Assembly (NCBI GenBank): GCA_002067635.1
Contig: MVRB01000204.1
Span: forward strand, 1 to 18,926
Length of the DNA stretch: 18,926 bases
Reading direction: 5' to 3'
From: Methanomassiliicoccales archaeon PtaU1.Bin030
Lineage (GTDB): Archaea > Thermoplasmatota > Thermoplasmata > Methanomassiliicoccales > Methanomassiliicoccaceae
Shown: piece after piece, positions 13,807-18,926 of the stretch
How positions within the stretch are numbered: position 1 is the first letter of the stretch
How the letters are laid out: each line of letters begins with the position of its first letter
Program-made: the position numbers and the translations under genes
Notes under the pieces: generated by a model
The model's database searches: none
What the model was told of the DNA's origin: nothing
Seen by the model: only the letters and a program-made list of their open reading frames with translations

Positions 13807-15528
13807 TCACCGGCAGAGCTTCTTCAGGAGCTGGATGGCGTCTTGGGGCACATATGCCTTTCCGGACTTCTCGGAGTAAACGACTAGGCCTGACAGCTCG
13901 CAGGTCTTTCCGCACACTTCTAAGATGTCGGTGCTTAGCGTCAGACGGGCCACCTCCTTTCCCTTGCACGTAACCACCAGTTCCAGGTTCTGTGGGTCGG
14001 CGGAATCGATCCCCGTTCCCAGACCCATGCAGGCGAAGGTCGTCTCGGCCTCCACATAGAGGGCCTTGTTGGTGAGTTCAAGGTCCACGCCCATCGCCTT
14101 GGCCGCAACGTGGGGCAGCTCGGTGTTGTCGAGCAGCCCCGAGGGGGCACCGGGACCGTATGCATATAGAGTGACATCCTCGCCCGTGTGACCGCTGGTG
14201 GTCCAACCTATGAAGGAACGCTCCGACATCATCGGCCCCAACAAATAGTCCGTGTCCACGTCCCACTCTCCTGATGTCGCGTTGTAAGCGGACATGATAT
14301 TGGCAACTTCATCATCGTTGAGGTCAAGGCCGTAGTGGGCGCTGACGTTAGACCTGACGTTATCTGCCGTGACATCGTTTCTCAGTAACTCCATCAGGGC
14401 ATAGCCGGTCATGGTTGCGTTCTTCAAGGGGTCGATGACCGCGGACAAAGGCATCTTCGAATAGGTGGAGTTAGAAGCCCAGTTGCCGATGGTCATCCCT
14501 CCATTGCCGTGGTCTGTGAAAGCCATGACCAACGTCTTGCCGTCAGTCTTGGCGAAGTCCAGGGATACCTGTACCGCATCATCAAAGGCCAGGGTCTCGC
14601 TGATCACACCCACGGGGTCATTGGCGTGAGAGGACCAGTCCACCTGGCTTCCCTCTACAAGGAGGAAGAAGCCCTTTGGATTCTTACTTAGTATCTCGAT
14701 GGCCGCCTCGGTCATCTCGGCCAAGGACGGCTCCTCAGGATGGAGTTCCCTGTCCATGTCATGTGCCATGGCGTTGGATGCGAACAGGCCCCACACCTTG
14801 CTCACGCTTGAGGTCAGGTCGAGCAGCTCGCCGCGAGTTGTGATATAAGAATAGCCCCGGGACACCAGGACCTCGGTAAGGTCTTCGCCATCTGTCCTCT
14901 TCCCCCCCTCAGACTCGGGGATGAGGTAGTCAGATCCACCGCCGAACATCACATCGATGTCCTCGTACACCTGTTGCTCGGCGATCTCATTGTAGTTGTT
15001 ACGGTCCGTCCAATGGGCCGAGAACCCTGCTGGGGTAGCGTGCTGCACTGTGGAGGTACACACGATGCCCACGGACATACCCTGCAGGTTGGCCGCCTCC
15101 AGTATTGAGGCTACTGGCTTGTACTGGTCCTCGCTTGAGGGTTCGCTTACACCAGGTATGGTCACAGGTCCGGGGAGCACCCCTATGTACTTATCCGAGG
15201 TCTTGTAGCTCGTGGCAAAGGCGGTGGCCGCAGGCGCGGAGTCTGTTATTATAGATTGCCCACCATAGGTGCGCACCAGCCCCACCGGCATCTCGTCAAG
15301 GGCCAAGGGGGCGTTCTTGTACCATCTTGCCAGGGTGGTATGCGTGGAAGATGTCCCATCGGGGACCATCATGATCACGTTGTTGGCCTTGGACTGCTCG
15401 GTAGGTCCGGCCTCTCACTCCATCATCATGGGTACAGCGATAATTGCGGTGGCGAACAGAGTGAACGTCACCAGGAAGGCCATGATCACCGTGGCCGTTC
15501 TCGTTCTCGATCCAGTGTGTCTTTCCAA
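13807..15528 (-). pseudogene. Secreted alkaline phosphatase gene interrupted by an in-frame TGA after the signal peptide
   Basis: The catalytic frame is intact from 15414 to 13807. Numbered from a TTG at 15528, Asp57 (MMVPDG) is a metal ligand and Ser97 (TDSAPAAT) is the phosphorylated nucleophile. FTDHGNGGM and TSGHTGEDV supply more metal ligands. A C-terminal domain of about 90 residues follows. The natural start appears to be TTG 15526-15528, with GGAGGT six bases upstream. It encodes a signal sequence: a basic stretch (ERHTGSRTRT), then the hydrophobic VIMAFLVTFTLFATAIIAVPMMM. Codon 38, TGA at 15415-15417, breaks the frame exactly between signal and mature enzyme. The frame resumes without any shift. 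A GTG at 15378 could start a shorter form, but it would lack export and has no ribosome-binding site. A recent nonsense mutation or a sequencing error fits best. Confidence 0.72.
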
Positions 15529-15594
15529 TATGAAACCTCCCAAAGTGGTTTGGTCGAACAAACATATGGAGGCCTTTTTTTGTATGCTAATTAC

Positions 15595-15602
15595 AAAATA
15601 TA
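15595..15602 (-). promoter_or_regulatory. TATA box of the alkaline phosphatase gene
   Basis: TATATTTT on the minus strand lies about 70 bases before the TTG start. Transcription would begin near 15572 and give a leader of about 45 bases that carries the GGAGGT site at 15535-15540. An imperfect palindrome, GTTTGTTCGACCAAAC (about 15548-15563), lies within that leader. Confidence 0.45.
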
Positions 15603-15629
15603 GCTGGACGAATGCGTGGTTGTTGCCAT

Positions 15630-15651
15630 ATCAGTACTTTCAGATACTGAT
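15630..15651. terminator. Inverted repeat just after the unknown-protein gene
   Basis: ATCAGTA (15630-15636) and TACTGAT (15645-15651) form a perfect 7-base inverted repeat with an 8-base loop. It begins one base past the TAG stop of the upstream minus-strand gene. It may be a weak terminator hairpin or a binding site upstream of the phosphatase promoter. No T-run follows directly. Confidence 0.4.
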
Positions 15652-15652
15652 G

Positions 15653-16165
15653 CTACTTACTGTCCTTAACCCAGTCCAAGCTCGTCTCGATGATGGCGAA
15701 GACCACATCGCCGCTCCTGCCTGACATACGCGCGCCGAAAGGCAGGTGGTGAACGGGATCTACGAACTGCTCGCTCTTCAGCGTTCCATTGTCAAGCTCC
15801 TCGATGCGCATGTAGTGCTCCACCTCTCTTTCGCCGAAGGGTGTGGAGATGGTGCTCCTACCCACCCTCTCTCCGTGATGCAGGACCGACCATCCTGCCA
15901 CCACACCTCCCAGGTCGGACATCTCCCTGCCGTCCCAGGGGAACTTCAGACGGGCCCTCTTCATGAACGGGACCTTCTTGGGAAGGACGTCCACCAGGAT
16001 CTCGCCCTCCTTGACGGCCACGATCTTTATGCCCAGCGCACCCTCGACCTTGTCATCTCCCACACATCCGGTAACGGAGTAGACGATATGGTCGTTCTTG
16101 GTCAGCAATCCCTCCTTCCTTGATGGCAGCAGGGCAAGTACGCTCAAAACGTTGGAGGCGTTCAT
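15653..16165 (-). CDS. Conserved-looking protein of unknown function, 170 residues
   Basis: I do not recognise this family. The frame starts at ATG 16165 with AGGGAT five bases upstream, seven bases after the stop of the cyclophilin-like gene, so the two are probably co-transcribed. The N terminus (NASNVLSVLALLPSRKEG) could be a short helix but is not a convincing signal peptide. The rest alternates short strands and polar turns: IVYSVTGCVGDD, GIKIVAVKEGEILVDVLPKKV, RSTISTPFGEREVEHYM and GDVVFAIIETSLDW, suggesting a mostly beta, soluble fold. No catalytic motif or metal cluster is evident; it has a single Cys. Codon use matches its neighbours. The stop is TAG. Confidence 0.7.
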   Translation of the reverse strand: MNASNVLSVLALLPSRKEGLLTKNDHIVYSVTGCVGDDKVEGALGIKIVAVKEGEILVDVLPKKVPFMKRARLKFPWDGREMSDLGGVVAGWSVLHHGERVGRSTISTPFGEREVEHYMRIEELDNGTLKSEQFVDPVHHLPFGARMSGRSGDVVFAIIETSLDWVKDSK

Positions 16166-16172
16166 CGTATCC

Positions 16173-16544
16173 CTACCCTCGTCGGACCATGACCTTCATC
16201 CTGTCCCCCACCGCCTCGAACCGGCGAGGGTCCCCTACCAGTCTCCCCACGGGTGATACATCCGATATGGCCTCCGGGTCCGATCCCCTGCTCACGGGCG
16301 TGGGTCCGTAGAAAATGCACAGGGCCTTGCCGTCAGGCCAATATGCCACCTCACCTGCCTTCAGGACCTTCCGCCCGTTCTCCAGATCGCATTTCACGGG
16401 CACCTCGAAGTAGATCTCGTCCCCCCAGGCGTTGGTATATGCCTCGAAGGGGGCAGCCAGCCAGATGGCGTTTGCCGTGTCGCTGTCGTTCAGCTCGATC
16501 ACGAAATCGTTGTTACCGATGAGGAGCAGCAGTTGATTTGCCAT
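16173..16544 (-). CDS. Cyclophilin-like-fold protein (TM1367 type)
   Basis: Predicted at 123 residues, the usual size for the small cyclophilin-like family typified by Thermotoga TM1367. Signature segments are ELNDSDTANAIWLAAPFEAYTNAWGDEIYFEVP and AGEVAYWPDGKALCIFYGPTPVS, where the G-(E/D)-(V/I)-A-Y-W-P-x-G-K-A-L-x-I-F-Y-G-P-T-P pattern is characteristic. The family has the cyclophilin barrel, but the prolyl-isomerase active site is not conserved and its biochemical role is not settled. It is the first gene of a two-gene minus-strand unit with the unknown 170-residue protein. The region before ATG 16544 has no purine-rich ribosome-binding site, so the message may be leaderless. The stop is TAG. 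Confidence 0.83.
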   Translation of the reverse strand: MANQLLLLIGNNDFVIELNDSDTANAIWLAAPFEAYTNAWGDEIYFEVPVKCDLENGRKVLKAGEVAYWPDGKALCIFYGPTPVSRGSDPEAISDVSPVGRLVGDPRRFEAVGDRMKVMVRRG

Positions 16545-16615
16545 ATTGACGATCCAATTAATGTCCCGCCCGTAGTTATGGTTTTCCTAGATCGATCGGA
16601 AAATGATCATATGAA

Positions 16616-16670
16616 GGGCGGGGAACACCGCCCAAAGGAAAAAAATAGGATGGTCAGGCGTCGATCCGCC
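16616..16670 (-). terminator. ilvC terminator: T-run flanked by hairpins
   Basis: On the minus strand after the ilvC stop come a small stem GGCG-GATCGA-CGCC (16657-16670), then seven T (16639-16645), then a stronger hairpin GGGCGG-TGTTCC-CCGCCC (16616-16633). The T-run suits archaeal termination. The second hairpin lies downstream and could mark the mRNA 3' end or belong to the promoter region of the cyclophilin-like gene. Confidence 0.5.
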
Positions 16671-16676
16671 CGGCGA

Positions 16677-17669
16677 TCAGTTCTTGCGCTCGAACAGGCG
16701 GCGGATCTCCTTGCCCACCTGCTCGATCTCCTTCTCCGATTCCTCGGCCTCGAGCCTCTTCATGTTCTCCAGGTCGACCGTCCACTCCTTGGTCCACTCC
16801 TCTGCGAAGCGCCCGGAGTTGATGTCATCGAGGATCTTCTTCATAGCATTCTTGGATTCCTCGTTTATGACCCTATCCCTTCGGGTGAGGCCGCCGTACT
16901 CCGCGGTGTTGGAAACGGAGTCCCACATGTGCATCATTCCGCCCGCTTGGATGAGGTCAACGATGAGCTTCAGCTCGTGGAGTACCTCAAAGTAGGCGAT
17001 CTCCGGCTTGTAGCCTGCCTTTATCAAGGTCTCGAAGCCCGCCTCGATCAGAGCGGTCACGCCGCCGCACAGCACCGCTTGCTCGCCGAAGAGGTCGGAG
17101 GTGGCCTCCTCACGGAAGTCGGTCTCCAGTACGCCGGCCTTGGTGGACCCTAGGCACTTGGCGAGGGCCAGGGCGGTCTGTTTGGCCTTGCCCGAGGCAT
17201 CCTGCTCTACTGCTATGAGCGAAGGTACACCGAACCCTTCCAGGAAGGTCTGCCTGACCATCCTTCCGGGGGACTTGGGGGCTACCATGATGACGTCGCA
17301 GCTCCTCGGCGGGGTGATAAGCTTGAAAGTGATGGCGAACCCATGGGCGAACTCCAGAGAGGCGCCGTCCTTGAGGTTGGGTGCGATCTGCTCCTTGTAA
17401 ACTCGGGGCTGCACTTCGTCCGGCAACAAGATCATCACTATGTCCGCGTCCTTGACCGCCGACGGTATGTCCGCGACCTTCAGGCCATCGGCCTGGGCCA
17501 GGTCCCAGGACTCTCCATCCTTGCGAGCTCCCACGGTGACGTTCATCCCTGAATCATGGATACACAGTGCCTGAGCTCGGCCCTGGTTCCCGTAACCGAT
17601 TACGGCGATCTTCTTACCGCTCAATACTTCCAGGTCAGCATCGGAATCATGATAGATCTTGGTAGCCAT
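16677..17669 (-). CDS. ilvC: Ketol-acid reductoisomerase
   Basis: Predicted at 330 residues, the class I (short) length. The Rossmann motif GYGNQGRAQALCIHDSG and cofactor loop GARKDGESWDLAQ occupy the N-terminal half. MVAPKSPGRMVRQTF carries the conserved Lys-Ser-Pro-Gly. The C-terminal knotted domain has DLFGEQAVLCGGV and the metal-binding acidic residues in YFEVLHELKLIVDLI. The enzyme converts 2-acetolactate or 2-aceto-2-hydroxybutyrate to the dihydroxy acids of valine and isoleucine synthesis, using Mg and NAD(P)H. Ser in the beta2-alphaB loop suggests NADPH, but this is not proven. GGTG lies five bases before the ATG. The gene sits 18 bases after ilvN in the ilvB-ilvN-ilvC operon. Confidence 0.96.
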   Translation of the reverse strand: MATKIYHDSDADLEVLSGKKIAVIGYGNQGRAQALCIHDSGMNVTVGARKDGESWDLAQADGLKVADIPSAVKDADIVMILLPDEVQPRVYKEQIAPNLKDGASLEFAHGFAITFKLITPPRSCDVIMVAPKSPGRMVRQTFLEGFGVPSLIAVEQDASGKAKQTALALAKCLGSTKAGVLETDFREEATSDLFGEQAVLCGGVTALIEAGFETLIKAGYKPEIAYFEVLHELKLIVDLIQAGGMMHMWDSVSNTAEYGGLTRRDRVINEESKNAMKKILDDINSGRFAEEWTKEWTVDLENMKRLEAEESEKEIEQVGKEIRRLFERKN

Positions 17670-17687
17670 CTGCGCACCATATCCTTC

Positions 17688-18053
17688 TTAGTTTTTCCCG
17701 CAGTTATCAATGCCCCTGTATAAGCAATGTTCGGCGGTCCGCCTCATCTCGCCAGCATCCTTGTCCTCGCTGCAGGCGATGATGTAATCGGAGCCCTTGC
17801 TGGGTGACGATTCCCAGAAGCAGAAGTAGTCCTCGTTGAGATACTCGGCGGAATTGACGTCATGCAGGGCCATGAGCGCATGGAGCAGCCGGCCGTTCAT
17901 TCCGCCGGTCTCCGCTTCCAGGATCATGGTTATCTGTCCCTTGCTTCGGGCCATGAACGCCTTTTCCACGTTTATCTTTCTTCTACCAAGCTCCACCAGG
18001 ACCCTTTGGAACAGCCCTTGGGAGTCGACGCCAACTATCTTTATCACTTCCAT
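17688..18053 (-). CDS. ilvN: Short acetolactate synthase regulatory subunit (ACT domain)
   Basis: Predicted at 121 residues from ATG 18053. A GTG two codons earlier (18059) is an alternative. AGGTG lies just before the ATG, and the start overlaps the end of ilvB by ten bases. Residues 1-75 form an ACT domain: EVIKIVGVDSQGLFQRVLVELGRRKINVEKAF followed by GQITMILEAETGG. This is the valine-sensing fold that stabilises and feedback-inhibits the catalytic subunit. Typical IlvN/IlvH proteins have about 160 residues with a second ferredoxin-like domain. Here only about 45 non-matching residues remain (FCFWESSPSKG...YIIACSEDKDAGEMRRTAEHCLYRGIDNCGKN). The operon position supports the ilvN assignment, while the missing second domain makes its regulation uncertain. 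Confidence 0.8.
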   Translation of the reverse strand: MEVIKIVGVDSQGLFQRVLVELGRRKINVEKAFMARSKGQITMILEAETGGMNGRLLHALMALHDVNSAEYLNEDYFCFWESSPSKGSDYIIACSEDKDAGEMRRTAEHCLYRGIDNCGKN

Positions 18054-18926
18054 CTGCACCTACCTCTTATAACCGAATCTGCCTTGCCGCCCGGGGGGAT
18101 CATCGGGAGGACGTCCTCCTCGGGGTCCATATGAATGTCGATAAGGTACGGGACCCCTGCCTGAAGCCCCGTCCTCAGCGCTTCCTTGAGCTCGGACGGA
18201 CGCTCCACGTGGGCACCATCGGCCCCGTATGCCTGGGCCAGCTTCACGAAGTCAGGGTTGTCCTTCAGTTCCGTTCCGCTGTACCTCCTCTCCGCGAAGA
18301 GCTTCTGCCACTGCCTGACCATTCCCAGCCAGCCGTTGTTGAACACGCAGACCACCACCGGCAGGTTCTCCGACACCGCCGTGGCGAACTCATGAGAGAC
18401 CATCTGTATGCTCCCATCCCCCGCGATATCGATGACCGCGCGATCAGGGAACGCGACCTTGGCCCCCAGAGAGGCGGGGAAGCCGAAGCCCATGGTCCCG
18501 AAGCCCCCTGAGGTGATGAACTGCCGGGGGTAGCGGGCCTTGAAGAAATGGGCTGCCCACATCTGGTTCTGGCCCACCTCCGTGCACACGATGGCGTCAT
18601 GAGGGAGGGAGCGGTTGAGCTCATGTATGGCGAACTGGGGGAGGATGGGTGTCGATTCGATGTCGATGTTGCAGTTGCAATCTTCAAGCAGCCCCTTGAT
18701 GCGGAGGGTCCAGGCCGTCTCGCCCTTCGAGATATTGAGGCCGCTGATCATGAGCTGGAGCGCCTTCTTGGCGTCACCTACCATGCGGACCTGCGTACGA
18801 GCGGACTTGCCAGCCTCGCCTGGGTCGATGTCCACATGGATTATCTTCGTGGATATGGGCAGCTCTGACTGGGCGCCGGAGCTCCGGTCCGAGAACCTGG
18901 TTCCGACAGCAAGGATGACGTCCGCT
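18044..18926 (-). CDS. ilvB: Acetolactate synthase large subunit, C-terminal part (continues past the right edge)
   Basis: The frame is open from the window's right edge to TGA at 18044 (about 293 codons); the N-terminal half lies outside. At the edge it reads ADVILAVGTRFSDR and KIIHVDIDPGEAGK, the end of the central FAD-binding domain. The thiamine-diphosphate domain follows: TSGGFGTMGFGFPASLGAK, then the GDGSIQM...NN metal/cofactor motif (GDGSIQMVSHEFATAV to FNNGWLGMVRQWQ), and the C-terminal YLIDIHMDPEEDVLPMIPPGG. The enzyme condenses pyruvate with pyruvate or 2-oxobutyrate, the first shared step of valine and isoleucine synthesis. It is the first visible gene of ilvB-ilvN-ilvC. Confidence 0.95.
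   Translation of the reverse strand, partial: ADVILAVGTRFSDRSSGAQSELPISTKIIHVDIDPGEAGKSARTQVRMVGDAKKALQLMISGLNISKGETAWTLRIKGLLEDCNCNIDIESTPILPQFAIHELNRSLPHDAIVCTEVGQNQMWAAHFFKARYPRQFITSGGFGTMGFGFPASLGAKVAFPDRAVIDIAGDGSIQMVSHEFATAVSENLPVVVCVFNNGWLGMVRQWQKLFAERRYSGTELKDNPDFVKLAQAYGADGAHVERPSELKEALRTGLQAGVPYLIDIHMDPEEDVLPMIPPGGKADSVIRGRCRWK

Noticed and set aside
15415..15417. Selenocysteine at the TGA in the alkaline phosphatase gene
   Set aside because: The site lies between signal peptide and mature enzyme, with no catalytic role. Archaeal Sec use is not known in the lineage this window suggests, and I see no SECIS-like element after the gene.
1..18926. CRISPR array, insertion sequence, integrase or phage genes
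   Set aside because: There are no regularly spaced repeats, transposase or integrase motifs, or terminal inverted repeats of an element in the window.

Overview
The window looks archaeal. Several promoters have a TATA-like box about 27 bases before the start codon with no ribosome-binding site, which is the leaderless pattern. Other genes use GGTGA- or GGAGG-type sites. The gene content also fits archaea: archease, a decarboxylase of the archaeal mevalonate pathways, TldD/TldE with an M24 peptidase, a stand-alone THUMP protein, an EhaR-like HAD protein, and a methylotroph-type corrinoid protein next to a large hydantoinase/oxoprolinase-type ATPase. I infer a GC-rich member of Thermoplasmatota, perhaps near Methanomassiliicoccales, but nothing here is diagnostic. 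Of 18 visible stop codons, 12 are TGA, 4 TAG and 2 TAA.

Layout. Positions 1-904 hold a divergent pair sharing an AT-rich promoter: a GNAT acetyltransferase running off the left edge (minus) and a THUMP-domain protein (plus). Positions 905-4668 are a low-density plus-strand island. It holds a 490-base AT-rich leader, a corrinoid protein with the B12-ligand His, a 577-base gap with no gene I can support, and the ATPase. No methyltransferase gene is present. Positions 4759-8524 (minus) run archease, then a mevalonate-pathway decarboxylase overlapping it by 4 bases, then a PfkB sugar/nucleoside kinase with its own promoter, then the EhaR-like HAD protein.

Positions 8608-13741 begin with L-aspartate dehydrogenase (plus), which converges on a small acidic protein with a Lys/Pro/Ala tail (minus). 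A tight plus-strand operon follows: M24 peptidase, TldD and TldE, with 1-base or zero-base junctions. Positions 13807-18926 are all minus: an alkaline phosphatase gene broken by an in-frame TGA just after its signal peptide, a two-gene unit (unknown 170-residue protein and a cyclophilin-like protein), and the branched-chain amino-acid operon ilvB-ilvN-ilvC, with ilvB leaving the right edge.

Most of the window is core metabolism: valine/isoleucine, NAD and isoprenoid precursor synthesis, RNA ligation and peptide turnover. The less ordinary parts are the corrinoid/ATPase island, the interrupted phosphatase, the inverted repeat bracketing the archease TATA box, and the charged two-part small protein.
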